NCBI RefSeq assembly: GCF_002949735.1
Contig: NZ_CP026681.1
Coordinates: forward strand, 2,790,001-2,854,000
Direction of reading: 5' to 3'
Length of the DNA stretch: 64,000 bases
Source of the DNA: Nostoc sp. 'Peltigera membranacea cyanobiont' N6
Lineage (GTDB): Bacteria > Cyanobacteriota > Cyanobacteriia > Cyanobacteriales > Nostocaceae
Shown here: piece by piece, positions 55,051-64,000 of the stretch
Numbering within the stretch: position 1 is the first letter of the stretch
How the letters are laid out: every line of letters starts with the position of its first letter
Program-made: the position numbers and the translations under genes
Notes under the pieces: generated by a model
What the model was told of the DNA's origin: nothing
The model's database searches: none
Seen by the model: only the letters and a program-made list of their open reading frames with translations

Positions 55051-58000
55051 TTAATTAGAACATTCCCGACTCAATAGTAACTGCCCATTATTCAGCCGAT
55101 ATAGACCAGTTGGTTCGATAATCGGATCGCCTTTCTTCCAGGGACGGGATGTAGTTTCTACACCTCTTACCTCACCAGTTGTATAGTTAGAAACCAAAAC
55201 ACCAGGACGATTAGTAGTCAAAGCACCAGAACCAGTAATAGTAAAAGAGTTTTCTTGCCGCTTAGTACCGCGAGAAATGCAACTATTGGCAATGAGTGCG
55301 TTGGTGTCGATGACTGGAGGTAATTCGGTGAAGCTATTTTTGATGGAACTGGTATCGGGTGCGTTAATGTTGATTACACCAGCAACGCCAAGTTCAGAAC
55401 TTGCAGTAATATCACTTTTCTCGGTTGGTTTTGGGCGTGACTCAATACCGAAAATACCTTGAGAATTAATTTCAACCTTTCCACCGATTCCTGTAAAAGC
55501 ATTGGCTGTGATATCGCTGTTTTCTTCGGGGATAGCAATGATATATTTTGAATTGATATTGATGTTACCACCATTGCCACCTAATTGCGCTGTACCTGCG
55601 GTGGTCGAAATTTGGCTACCGCCACGCAATAGTAAAAGATCGTTGACAGTTAAATTGATATTTCCACCATCACCAGAGTTGGTTATTGCTGCAATAGCTG
55701 CTTGGTTGTCAAGTGTTGTGGAACCAGAATTAATATTAATATCTCCAGCTTTCCCTTGCCCAAAGCTGCTGGAACTGATTCCCCCGTTATTTAAAAATAA
55801 AGAATCTGTTGTCAGGTTAATATTGCCTCCATTGCCTACAGCTGCTGAATTAACTGTGCTAAAAACACCGCTAGAAAAACCTGTAGTGCTAATACCGTCG
55901 ATTAAAATGCGATCGCGTGCATCAATGGTGATATTACCCCCATTGCCTCTAGAATAAGTACCAGCATTGACTATTCCCCCATTGGTTAAAAATAAAGAAG
56001 CTGTTGTCAGCTTAATATTGCCTCCCCTACCTTCATCTTCACCTTGGAAGGTAGTAAAAACACCGCTTGAACTTCCATTACTACCGACACCATCAATGCC
56101 AACAGCATCGTCAGCATTAACTATAATGTCACCCGCATTACCTTTACCGAAACTGCTAGCAAGAAGTATTGCGCCGTTGCTTAGTGTTAAGGAATTGGTT
56201 GTTATTTGAATATCCCCACCTTTGCCAGCACCTCCGAACAAAGAACTAGAAACGCCAGTCGTCTTTTTACCAGTAATACCATCGATAATTACAGCATCGC
56301 GTGTATCGATAAAGATATTACCACCATTCCCTTGACCACTACTATAAGCGGTGAGTATACCACCATTTTTTAGAAATAATTCTCTGGCGTTGATGCGGAT
56401 ATCCCCAGCGCTACCCACGCTATTGTTTGCCGTACTAGTGCTTACCAAAGCAAATAAACTATTTTCTCCACCATCCAAAGTTACTGTATCGCGGGCGTTG
56501 ATGGTGATATTGCCTCCATTTCCCTGTCCAGCTGTATCTCCAGAAATGAATGCACCGTTGGTGATAAAAAATGACCCGGTTGTTATTTCGATGTCACCTC
56601 CTTTACCTTCACCATCTAGCAAGGAACTAGCTATATTACTAAGTATATCAATAATTTGACCAGTACCAACAGTTACACCTTTGACGACACCATCAATTTT
56701 GACACGATCACGAGCATTGATGGTGATATTTCCACCATTACCTTTTCCTCTGAAATGTGAAGAAAATATCGTACCGCCATTTGTTAAAAATAGCGATCCT
56801 GTTTCAACTTGAATATTTCCGGCGTTACCATTGTATCCTTGCGTAAAGGCACTACTTGGTGAACCATTACCGCCAATTCCATCAAAAGTAATAGTATTGC
56901 CAACATCAAGAAAGATATTACCTCCATTTCCTTGTCCGCCGTTGCTAGCAGTTAATCGGCCGCCATCTTTAAATAGTAAATTACTTGCAGTGATGCGAAT
57001 ATCACCACTATTACTTATCCCGTTTTCCACACCCCCACCTTCAGATGATGCTAGACTTCCAGATTTTGCCCTGCCCCCGAAACCTGAAAATGTCACATTA
57101 TCGCGGGCATTAATAGTAATATTTCCTGCATTTCCAACTCCAGCAGTAAAGCTGTATATTACGGCACCATTAGTAACAGAAAGTGATCCTGTTGTAACTT
57201 GAATGTTTCCTGCTTTCCCGATACCTCCAATGCTTAAATTGCTTTTCAAAGCACTGAACGCATCATAATCCAAGTTATTAAGGTCAAACTTACCTGCGTC
57301 GATAAAAACGCCATCTATCTTGACATTATCAGAGGCTTCAATAGTAATATTTCCGGCATTACCTTGCCCTGATACATTTGTTGATATTTGACTACCGTTA
57401 ATTAACGAGAGGGAACCTGTTTTAAGATAAATATTTCCTCCGTTACCTACCCCCTCATTAAAAACATTACTACTAGCATTGCTATTAGTATCAAAGGCTA
57501 TATTATCAAGGGCATTAATGCTGATATTCCCTGCATTTCCTTTGCCACTGGTACTGCTACTAATAAAGGCTCCATTGGTAATTTTTAGAGTACTTGTTGT
57601 GATTTGAATATTACCTGCGTTACCTTCAGCAGTGGGTTGCACATCATTAATAATCCGGCTAAATATATTACCGTCATTACCATCTAACGAAATATTATTA
57701 CGAGCATTAATTATGATATTACCAGAATTACCTTTTCCTCTAGTGCTACCTTGAATTTCATAACCATCATTTATTTCCAATGAACTGGTATTGATAGTAA
57801 GGTTTGCACCATTACCTATTGCACCCTCAACTACCTTTAAACTAATTCCGTTAAATTCCCCTGGTTTTGAGTTACGAAAACTGATATCACCTTGAGCATT
57901 GATATTGACATTTCCTCCATTGCCTTGTCCGTAGAGATTAGCATTTATTTGTCCGCTATTACTTAACGTCAATGTCCCAGTTGCAATGTTGATATCGCCA

Positions 58001-59061
58001 GCATTACCAAATGCCCTTTCTTGCACTACATTAGCAATGCCGCTTTCATCTATTAACGTTGTTGCTCCTGTAGCATTAATAGTAATATCTCCACCTTTAC
58101 TATTTGGAGTACCTAAACCTGTATTTATTCCTGCTCTTAATATACTTCCCCCTGATAAATTTACATTTCGAGCCTGAATTGTGATACTACCGCCATCCGC
58201 ACCGCGAACATTAACTTCTGCACCATTACTCAGCGAAACATTGGCGCGTTCCACATTTTCAGGTATAACTAAACCCAGATTATCACCTGCAATATTCAAT
58301 CCCACATTTCCCGGTGCAGCCAAACCTGCTAACTCAACATTTCCGCCATAAGCGTGAATTCCACCACCATCAATATTGATATTTCCACCAACAAGCAGCA
58401 AACTTTTACCATCACTAACTCGCAAACCCGTAACATCTTGTCTGATGAGATTAGTACCTGCGGGTGCTTGGGATTGATTAATAATTCCCCTATCTGCTTG
58501 GATTTGATTAAACAGCAATACTGAAGGATTAATAGTCAACAACGGCACAGCTTGGGGATTTGTGGCACTAAAAATCCCTTGATTGCCAAACTCAATCCCG
58601 TTTGCAATCGTCCCCATAAATGAACCTTGCACGTCTAAATTGGCATTTTTCCCAAAGACAATCCCATTGGGATTTATCAAGAATAAATTCGGGCTGGAAT
58701 TACCAAATGTGCCCAGTCTCCCCAAAATTTCGGAAGGGTTATTACCTGTCACCCGTGCCAAAATATTCTGAATATTGGCGCTAGGACTGAAAAAATAAGC
58801 CCCGCGTCCCTCGCTGACATTAAATTCTTGAAAGCTGTGAAAAAGATTGATTTTGCGAGTTGCACCACCTGTAATTACTTCAATGGGTAGTCCTTGGAAG
58901 TTGTCTATAACTTGAGAGGACTCAGCGCCAAGTGTACTATCAGGCACGATATTGCTTTGCTGTGCCTGGGTTTTGCTAGTGAGGAGACTTACACTTAAAC
59001 AGCCCAGCAACCCTGCCAATCCGAACTGCAAACACCTGTATAATCTGTAGTTTTTCGTCAT
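55051..59061 (-). CDS. TpsA-type exoprotein (filamentous haemagglutinin-like, two-partner secretion)
   Basis: 1336 residues. Signal peptide LQFGLAGLLGCLSVSLLTS then TQAQ; TPS/carbohydrate-dependent haemagglutination domain: VIDNFQGLPIEVITGG, INLFHSFQEFNVSEGRGAYF, NLFLINPNGIVFGKNANLDV (about 35-180). Then a beta-helix of many copies of GNGGNIxIxxxxLxLxNGAxISSSTxGxGNAGNIxIxARDxVxxDG, about 55-75 residues each. Cyanobacterial C-terminus with CISRGTKRQENSFTITGSGA and LYRLNNGQLLLSREC. The product is exported through a TpsB outer-membrane partner, which is not in this window. Likely adhesin or surface protein. Confidence 0.92.
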   Translation of the reverse strand: MTKNYRLYRCLQFGLAGLLGCLSVSLLTSKTQAQQSNIVPDSTLGAESSQVIDNFQGLPIEVITGGATRKINLFHSFQEFNVSEGRGAYFFSPSANIQNILARVTGNNPSEILGRLGTFGNSSPNLFLINPNGIVFGKNANLDVQGSFMGTIANGIEFGNQGIFSATNPQAVPLLTINPSVLLFNQIQADRGIINQSQAPAGTNLIRQDVTGLRVSDGKSLLLVGGNINIDGGGIHAYGGNVELAGLAAPGNVGLNIAGDNLGLVIPENVERANVSLSNGAEVNVRGADGGSITIQARNVNLSGGSILRAGINTGLGTPNSKGGDITINATGATTLIDESGIANVVQERAFGNAGDINIATGTLTLSNSGQINANLYGQGNGGNVNINAQGDISFRNSKPGEFNGISLKVVEGAIGNGANLTINTSSLEINDGYEIQGSTRGKGNSGNIIINARNNISLDGNDGNIFSRIINDVQPTAEGNAGNIQITTSTLKITNGAFISSSTSGKGNAGNISINALDNIAFDTNSNASSNVFNEGVGNGGNIYLKTGSLSLINGSQISTNVSGQGNAGNITIEASDNVKIDGVFIDAGKFDLNNLDYDAFSALKSNLSIGGIGKAGNIQVTTGSLSVTNGAVIYSFTAGVGNAGNITINARDNVTFSGFGGRAKSGSLASSEGGGVENGISNSGDIRITASNLLFKDGGRLTASNGGQGNGGNIFLDVGNTITFDGIGGNGSPSSAFTQGYNGNAGNIQVETGSLFLTNGGTIFSSHFRGKGNGGNITINARDRVKIDGVVKGVTVGTGQIIDILSNIASSLLDGEGKGGDIEITTGSFFITNGAFISGDTAGQGNGGNITINARDTVTLDGGENSLFALVSTSTANNSVGSAGDIRINARELFLKNGGILTAYSSGQGNGGNIFIDTRDAVIIDGITGKKTTGVSSSLFGGAGKGGDIQITTNSLTLSNGAILLASSFGKGNAGDIIVNADDAVGIDGVGSNGSSSGVFTTFQGEDEGRGGNIKLTTASLFLTNGGIVNAGTYSRGNGGNITIDARDRILIDGISTTGFSSGVFSTVNSAAVGNGGNINLTTDSLFLNNGGISSSSFGQGKAGDININSGSTTLDNQAAIAAITNSGDGGNINLTVNDLLLLRGGSQISTTAGTAQLGGNGGNININSKYIIAIPEENSDITANAFTGIGGKVEINSQGIFGIESRPKPTEKSDITASSELGVAGVININAPDTSSIKNSFTELPPVIDTNALIANSCISRGTKRQENSFTITGSGALTTNRPGVLVSNYTTGEVRGVETTSRPWKKGDPIIEPTGLYRLNNGQLLLSRECSN

Positions 59062-59071
59062 CTGGTGCTAT

Positions 59072-59561
59072 TTATCCGATTTGCTTAAGTATCCAACAGA
59101 ACTGCAACTTTGGATCATATATAAGCAAATATTTGTTAATTATGCAGTTTTCTGCAATCAGGTGATCATGCTCTTGCATTCTCCAGGTATGAAAACTGCA
59201 CGCAAAACTTGCAGAAAAGGTGAATGTGTTACATGAATCAGTCGGATAGAGAAGTTGATTCACGTTCCGAAAAGCGTCCAACTAAAGCAGATTTTCGGGA
59301 ATCGGGAGGATTTGAACAGGAGGCTGCTGTGATGTTGGGTTTGTACCGGGAAGATTACTACGACAAACAGACTACCCAAAAAGGCATTTTTGAAGTTTCA
59401 GTTTTGAAAAGTCAGTTTAGTAGCGAGACGACTGTCAATAAGATTGTTTGATGAACGATTTGGACAGTTTAAAAACTTAGCTAAGTCGAGTATTTAAGCT
59501 ATAAAATGCTCGTTATCAAGTACTTAATCATAATTTTCTTAGAGAAAAAGGATGAGATAAA
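59072..59561. other. Intergenic region with dnaB remnant
   Basis: Apart from the dnaB fragment described separately, no gene is recognised. The TpsA promoter should lie in 59062-59200 on the minus strand; its boxes were not fixed. Confidence 0.4.
59224..59451 (+). pseudogene. dnaB: Replicative helicase DnaB fragment
   Basis: SRSEKRPTKADFRESGGFEQ then EAAVMLGLYREDYYDKQTTQ and KGIFEVSVLK: matches the DnaB C-terminal motif KRPxxSDLRESGxIEQDADVVxxLYRxxYY. Only about 60 residues remain, with degenerate ends. Probably a remnant of a chromosomal or phage dnaB. Confidence 0.75.
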
Positions 59562-59861
59562 TTGAGTTACGATAATACAGCCAAGTATTTAGCTGAGTTA
59601 TATCCTGATGAGTTTGCCAAATGGTTACTAACCTCAGAGCCACAAGAAGTTACAGTATTAAAAACTGAACTTTCTCTTGAACCAATTCGTGCTGATTTTG
59701 TAACATTTCTCCAGACAACTAATCGGATTTTACACATTGAGTTTCAGACTCTAGCTACATCTAATCCACCAATACCTTTACGGATATTAGATTATTATGT
59801 GAGGTTGACACGACAGTATCGTAAACCAGTTACGCAGGTAGTAATCCCAGAATACACCTGA
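59562..59861 (+). pseudogene. Truncated Rpn-family gene, second copy
   Basis: TTG start 59562, MSYDNTAKYLAELYPDEFAK to TRQYRKPVTQVVIPEYT and a stop; near-identical in pattern to the first 95 residues of the gene at 47729. Cut at VTQVVI, where the other continues FLQQSSDPIAF. Normal length is about 270 residues. Confidence 0.85.
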
Positions 59862-60133
59862 AGGCAAGAGGCAATTAATTTTTATCTATTGCCTATTACC
59901 TCATCTATGAGTAAGTTCAAAAATCAAATAGGAATCATTAGTGATCGCCCCAACATAACAATTAGTCTACCCTTGTGTTCTCTACGCCACTAAGCTTAAG
60001 TAATTCCTGTGAGTTCCCTCCTCAGTCTGGGTACTCTAAAGGAGACATTTGTCACATTTTCATCTGAAAGTTGGGGATTTTCCGATTATCGCCCTGCAAC
60101 TACAAATACAAAGTGTTGATTGGAGTTTGTTTT

Positions 60134-62959
60134 ATGCCCCTTGCTAATGATATACCTCACAGTCAGCGGCGATGCCTACGGCGGGCTGCGCCAACGCTCC
60201 GCACTATCCTAGTGATTCCATTTGTGCTGCAAATCTTTGCTGCTGTAGGATTAGTCGGTTATCTCTCATTCCGCAACAGTCAGCAGGCGGTGAATCACCT
60301 AGCTCATCAGTTGATTCGAGAAGCCAGTTTACGAGTCGATCAACATTTAGATACTTACTTAGCAAGTTCTTATGAAATCGCACGCAGCAATGCTGAACTA
60401 GTTGAGTCAGGGTTACTTAACCGACAAGATTTAGATTTAGTTGGCTATCAGTTTTGGCAGAAAGTGAAATTGCATCAAAAAATTAGCTATATGCACTTTA
60501 CCCAAACCAATAGCAATTATTTAGGAGTTGGACGATGGTTGCCTGGTGAAGGAATTACTGTCGATGAAGTTTCCCCTCGAACGAAGGGAAAAAACGTTGT
60601 CTATAAAATGGATAATCAAGGAAACCGAACTCAAAAAATTGGTGCTTATGACTTTAATCCGCTAACTTATCCTCCATTTGTACGAACCTCACAAGTACGT
60701 AAACCCAATTGGTCGCCTGTGAAAGTTTTGCAAGAAATTGACGGATATGTTGCTCTTGTATTTGGTCATCCAGTTTACGATCGCAATCAAAAATTCATCG
60801 GCATGATGGCAGCCGATCTTACACTATCTCAGATCGGTGACTTCCTTCAAGATTTGAAAGTCAGTCCCTCTGGAAAAATTTTTATTATTGAGCGGGATGG
60901 AATGTTAATTGCTCACTCAGTAAAGCAGCCGATTCTCAAAGCAACTGGTAAAGAAAAGCAACGCCTGAATATTTTAGAAGATCCCGATCCGCTAATTCAA
61001 GCAACTGCCCAACATTTGCAGCGTAAATTTGGCAGCTTCGAGCAAATCAAGAATGCACAAGAACTTGATTTAAAAGTAGGTGGCGATTCTTCTTTGCTGA
61101 CACAAAGTGAACGTCAATTTATACAAGTGACTCCGTGGCGAGATCGATTTGGTCTGGATTGGTTGGTAGTCGTGGTGATTCCCGAATCAGACTTTATGAA
61201 ACAAATCAATGCCAACACCCGCACCACAATTTTACTAAGTTTAGCTGCTTTGTTCATTGCTACAGTGTTTGGAATTTTTACAGCTCGTTGGGTGACTCAA
61301 CCGATCCTGCGCCTCAATCAAGCTGCCAAAGACATCGCCAAAGGAAATTGGAACCAAACAGTTGAACTCAAGCGCACCGATGAACTAGGAGAGTTAGCCA
61401 TCTCCTTTAACCAGATGGCAGGACAACTTAAAGAATCATTCGAGACACTAGAACAACGAGTTAGCGATCGCACAGCCGCATTAGCTGAATCCAATCAACA
61501 GCTAGAACACGCCAAAGAGAAAGCAGAAGTGGCAAATCATGCTAAGAGTTCTTTCATTGCTAACATGAGTCACGAACTCCGTACCCCTCTCAACGCCATT
61601 TTGGGGTTCTCCCAACTAATGACTCGCAGCAAAACTCTATCCATTGAACACCAAGAAAATATCAGCATCATCACTCGCAGTGGTGAACATCTATTAACGC
61701 TAATCAACAACATCTTGGATTTGTCCAAAATTGAAGCAGGCAAAACTACACTCAATCTCAAGCATTTTGATTTATATCGTTTGTTGAGCGATTTAGAAGA
61801 TATGTTTCGCCTCAAAGCCGAAGATAAAAGATTACAACTGTTATTTGAACATTTAGCAGATGTGCCGCGCTATGTAGAAACTGATGAAGTAAAACTGCGC
61901 CAAGTTTTAATTAACCTAATTAGTAATGCAATTAAATTTACCGATAAGGGTGGGGTATCCCTGAAAGTCAAGGCGATGTCTGACGACGAGTCACTGCGCG
62001 TCTACGCTTCCTCTGAAGCTTCATTCACCCACACCCTATATTTTGAGGTAGAAGACTCTGGCGCAGGCATTGCTGCTGATGAACTTGATAAGTTGTTTGA
62101 AGCCTTTGCTCAAACCCAAACCGGCAAAAACGCCCAGGAAGGAACAGGCTTAGGATTACCCATCAGCCGCAATTTTGTACAGTTGATGGGTGGCGAGATG
62201 AATGTCAGTTCTCAAGTAGGGTATGGCACGCTTGTTAAATTCCAGATTCAGGTGACAGCCGTTGAGACAGCTGATGAAGAAACCTTGAGGTTCAAGCGAC
62301 AGATTATTGCTTTGGAATCCAATCAACCCAGTTACCGCATTTTAGTTGTGGATGATAAAGATATCAATCGCCAGATTCTAGTGAAGTTGCTCCGTCCCTT
62401 GGGCTTTGAAGTGAAGGAAGCTGAAAATGGTCAAGAAGCGATCGACATTTGGCAACAATGGCAGCCTCACTTAATTTGGATGGATATGCGAATGCCAGTA
62501 CTGAATGGCGTTGAAGCCACACAATACATAAAAACTCAAGCTAATGGTAACGGTAACAGCCCAAAAATTATCGCCTTGACTGCTAGCAGTTTAGAAGAAG
62601 AACGCGCCGCAATTTTGGCAGTTGGTTGCGATGACTTTATGCGAAAACCATTTCGAGACTACGAAATTTTCGACGCGATGGCAAAGCATATTGGAGTGCT
62701 ATACGTATATGAAGAAACTTTAAATCAGCCACAAGCGCATTTGCCCACGGCTAAATTGCAACCATCCGATTTCCATAAAATGTCTAGCGAATGGCTGAGT
62801 GAATTTCACGCTGCTGCCACCGCCGGACGAGATCAACGACTGATGGAACTGATCGAAAAAATTCCTGAGCAGAACTCGGCAATAGTACAAACTCTCAAGC
62901 ATTTGGTCGATAACTTCGAGTTTGATGCACTGCTCGAACTTACTCAATCTATTTTTTAA
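60134..62959 (+). CDS. Hybrid sensor histidine kinase: Cache sensor, HAMP, HisKA, HATPase, REC
   Basis: 941 residues from ATG 60134. TM1 TILVIPFVLQIFAAVGLVGY (about 22-42), periplasmic Cache-type sensor (about 45-360; YDRNQKFIGMMAADLTLSQI), TM2 ILLSLAALFIATVFGIFTAR (about 365-384), HAMP (WVTQPILRLNQAAKDIAKGN), HisKA with NMSHELRTPLNAILGF (about 477, phospho-His), HATPase with GTGLGLPISRNFV, and a C-terminal receiver VVDDKDINRQIL with phospho-Asp in LIWMDMRMPVLNG (about 783). The N-terminus RRCLRRAAPTLRT is coded by a Nostoc-type repeat (60171-60203) and looks like an in-frame insertion. 12 bp before the next response regulator-kinase; one signalling operon. Confidence 0.92.
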   Translation: MPLANDIPHSQRRCLRRAAPTLRTILVIPFVLQIFAAVGLVGYLSFRNSQQAVNHLAHQLIREASLRVDQHLDTYLASSYEIARSNAELVESGLLNRQDLDLVGYQFWQKVKLHQKISYMHFTQTNSNYLGVGRWLPGEGITVDEVSPRTKGKNVVYKMDNQGNRTQKIGAYDFNPLTYPPFVRTSQVRKPNWSPVKVLQEIDGYVALVFGHPVYDRNQKFIGMMAADLTLSQIGDFLQDLKVSPSGKIFIIERDGMLIAHSVKQPILKATGKEKQRLNILEDPDPLIQATAQHLQRKFGSFEQIKNAQELDLKVGGDSSLLTQSERQFIQVTPWRDRFGLDWLVVVVIPESDFMKQINANTRTTILLSLAALFIATVFGIFTARWVTQPILRLNQAAKDIAKGNWNQTVELKRTDELGELAISFNQMAGQLKESFETLEQRVSDRTAALAESNQQLEHAKEKAEVANHAKSSFIANMSHELRTPLNAILGFSQLMTRSKTLSIEHQENISIITRSGEHLLTLINNILDLSKIEAGKTTLNLKHFDLYRLLSDLEDMFRLKAEDKRLQLLFEHLADVPRYVETDEVKLRQVLINLISNAIKFTDKGGVSLKVKAMSDDESLRVYASSEASFTHTLYFEVEDSGAGIAADELDKLFEAFAQTQTGKNAQEGTGLGLPISRNFVQLMGGEMNVSSQVGYGTLVKFQIQVTAVETADEETLRFKRQIIALESNQPSYRILVVDDKDINRQILVKLLRPLGFEVKEAENGQEAIDIWQQWQPHLIWMDMRMPVLNGVEATQYIKTQANGNGNSPKIIALTASSLEEERAAILAVGCDDFMRKPFRDYEIFDAMAKHIGVLYVYEETLNQPQAHLPTAKLQPSDFHKMSSEWLSEFHAAATAGRDQRLMELIEKIPEQNSAIVQTLKHLVDNFEFDALLELTQSIF

Positions 62960-62971
62960 TTATTTTTATAT

Positions 62972-64000
62972 ATGAAAATTCTATCCAAAACCGAAATCCT
63001 TGTAGTTGACGATCTGCCAGACAATCTCCGCTTAGTGTCTAATCTGTTAGTAGAACAGGGCTACGTAGTACGTAAAGCTACAAATGGTACAATGGCGTTG
63101 CGATCGGCTCAGGCAGAACCTCCAGACCTGATTTTATTAGATATCAATATGCCCGATCTTGATGGCTATGAAGTATGTCGCCAACTCAAAACCTTTGATA
63201 ACACTCGTGCCATTCCTGTGATTTTTCTCAGTGCGCTTGATGATGCGATCGACAAGGTAAAAGCATTTAAGGTCGGTGGCATAGACTACATTACCAAACC
63301 CTTCCAAGTTGAGGAAATGTTGATTCGCATTCAAACCCAATTGACAGTACAACGCTTCACTCAAACTCTAGAACAACAAGTTGAACAACGAACTACTGAA
63401 CTTTCCCAAGCCTTGCATCATCTCAAAGAAACTCAACTCCAGTTGGTACAGCATGAGAAGATGTCTGCGTTGGGCAATCTTGTGGCTGGCATTGCTCACG
63501 AGATCAACAACCCTGTTGGCTTTATTGCTGGGAATTTGCAACCTGCGATTGATTATATTAACGACTTGTTTAGATTAGTTGATTTTTATCAAACTAAAAT
63601 GCCTGATGTTGAACCAGACATTGCAGACATTGACTTGGAATATATGCGAGAAGATTTGCCTAAGTTAATTAATTCACTAAAACTCGGAGTTCAACGCATT
63701 CGCCACATCAGCACGAGTTTACGTACCTTTTCCAGAGCCGATCAAGATTACAAAGTACTATTTAACATTCATGAGGGTATCGATAGCACAATTATGATTC
63801 TCAAACACCGCTTGAAAGCTAGTGATGATCGTCCAGAGATTGAAATTGTCAAGGACTATGCTAATTTACCTCAAGTCGAGTGCTTTCCGGGACAACTTAA
63901 TCAGGTGTTCATGAACATTCTGGCAAATGCAATCGATGCTTTGGAAGACTCGAATATAGGACGGAGTTTCACTGATATTGAAGTGAACCCAAACCAGATT
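62972..64000 (+). CDS. Response regulator-histidine kinase, partial (runs off window)
   Basis: At least 343 residues. ATG 62972. Receiver: EILVVDDLPDNLRLVSNLLV and PDLILLDINMPDLDGYE (phospho-Asp about 54), FLSALDD, ITKPF. A coiled coil TLEQQVEQRTTELSQ follows, then kinase H-box LVAGIAHEINNPVGF (about 167) and N-box NILANAIDAL at the window end. Its kinase domain is closely similar to that of the HstK protein (RTFSRADQDYKV, QVECFPGQLNQVFMN). Likely receives phosphate from or signals with the upstream hybrid kinase. Confidence 0.92.
   Translation, partial: MKILSKTEILVVDDLPDNLRLVSNLLVEQGYVVRKATNGTMALRSAQAEPPDLILLDINMPDLDGYEVCRQLKTFDNTRAIPVIFLSALDDAIDKVKAFKVGGIDYITKPFQVEEMLIRIQTQLTVQRFTQTLEQQVEQRTTELSQALHHLKETQLQLVQHEKMSALGNLVAGIAHEINNPVGFIAGNLQPAIDYINDLFRLVDFYQTKMPDVEPDIADIDLEYMREDLPKLINSLKLGVQRIRHISTSLRTFSRADQDYKVLFNIHEGIDSTIMILKHRLKASDDRPEIEIVKDYANLPQVECFPGQLNQVFMNILANAIDALEDSNIGRSFTDIEVNPNQI

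Noticed and set aside
55400..58200. CRISPR-like periodicity
   Set aside because: The repeat period is that of coded beta-helix repeats in TpsA, with variable length and no spacer/repeat structure.
55277..58771. Chain of plus-strand open frames of 60-150 codons within the TpsA gene
   Set aside because: They are antisense shadows of glycine/asparagine-rich repeats; no starts, no conservation pattern.
1..64000. tRNA, rRNA genes and CRISPR arrays
   Set aside because: Looked for cloverleaf T-loop words and regular short repeats; none recognised by eye, though a small tRNA could be missed without a computation.

Overview
The window reads as accessory DNA, most likely a large plasmid, of a filamentous (Nostoc/Calothrix-type, order Nostocales) cyanobacterium. 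Evidence: many HIP1 octamers (GCGATCGC); a CyRepA-type plasmid replication protein (38222-41449); typical families of this group (HstK-type Ser/Thr kinase-histidine kinase, KGK-domain, DUF1392, Rpn/DUF4351 and cyanobacterial TpsA proteins); and scattered Nostoc-type short repeats. No rRNA, tRNA, CRISPR array or intact transposase gene was recognised.

Layout. (1) 1-13175: a class 1 DISARM-like locus on the + strand: DrmD-like helicase (split by a 148-bp MITE), a large N6-adenine methyltransferase, a UPF0200-like P-loop kinase, a B12-binding radical SAM protein, and a 1782-residue helicase/DUF1998 protein with a VSR-like nuclease tail. (2) 13202-17013: a ybaK remnant and a NACHT-WD40 gene cut by a one-base frameshift (- strand). 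(3) 17322-21985: a decaying region where four fragments of one plasmid gene family (intact copy at 32076-33017) alternate with cargo: a TPR-Arr ADP-ribosyltransferase, a GNAT acetyltransferase and two broken KGK genes. (4) 22121-23611: a methyltransferase and a hypothetical gene. (5) 24020-31168: a tight - strand operon of three different dynamin-like GTPases plus a C39-like cysteine peptidase, flanked by imperfect direct repeats. (6) 32076-41449: plasmid backbone: the repeated-family gene, an XRE regulator, a run of small + strand genes, an AlkB-like oxygenase and CyRepA. (7) 41469-46931: a giant HstK-type signalling protein. (8) 47316-54853: DUF3775, Rpn-like nuclease with an in-frame stop, ASCH / C5-methyltransferase / DUF1392 operon, DUF6882, CPCC/DUF6714, a strong hairpin, a MITE and fragments of transketolase. 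(9) 55051-64000: a TpsA exoprotein, dnaB and rpn fragments, a hybrid histidine kinase and a response regulator-histidine kinase that runs off the end.

The theme is defence and accessory functions on a replicon under decay: DISARM-like, NACHT-WD40 and dynamin modules sit among pseudogenes created by small repeats, single-base frameshifts and nonsense changes. The two best candidates for an undescribed system are the three-dynamin plus C39 peptidase operon, and the kinase/B12-radical SAM pair embedded in the DISARM-like locus. All functional statements are from reading the sequence and family knowledge; no searches were run.
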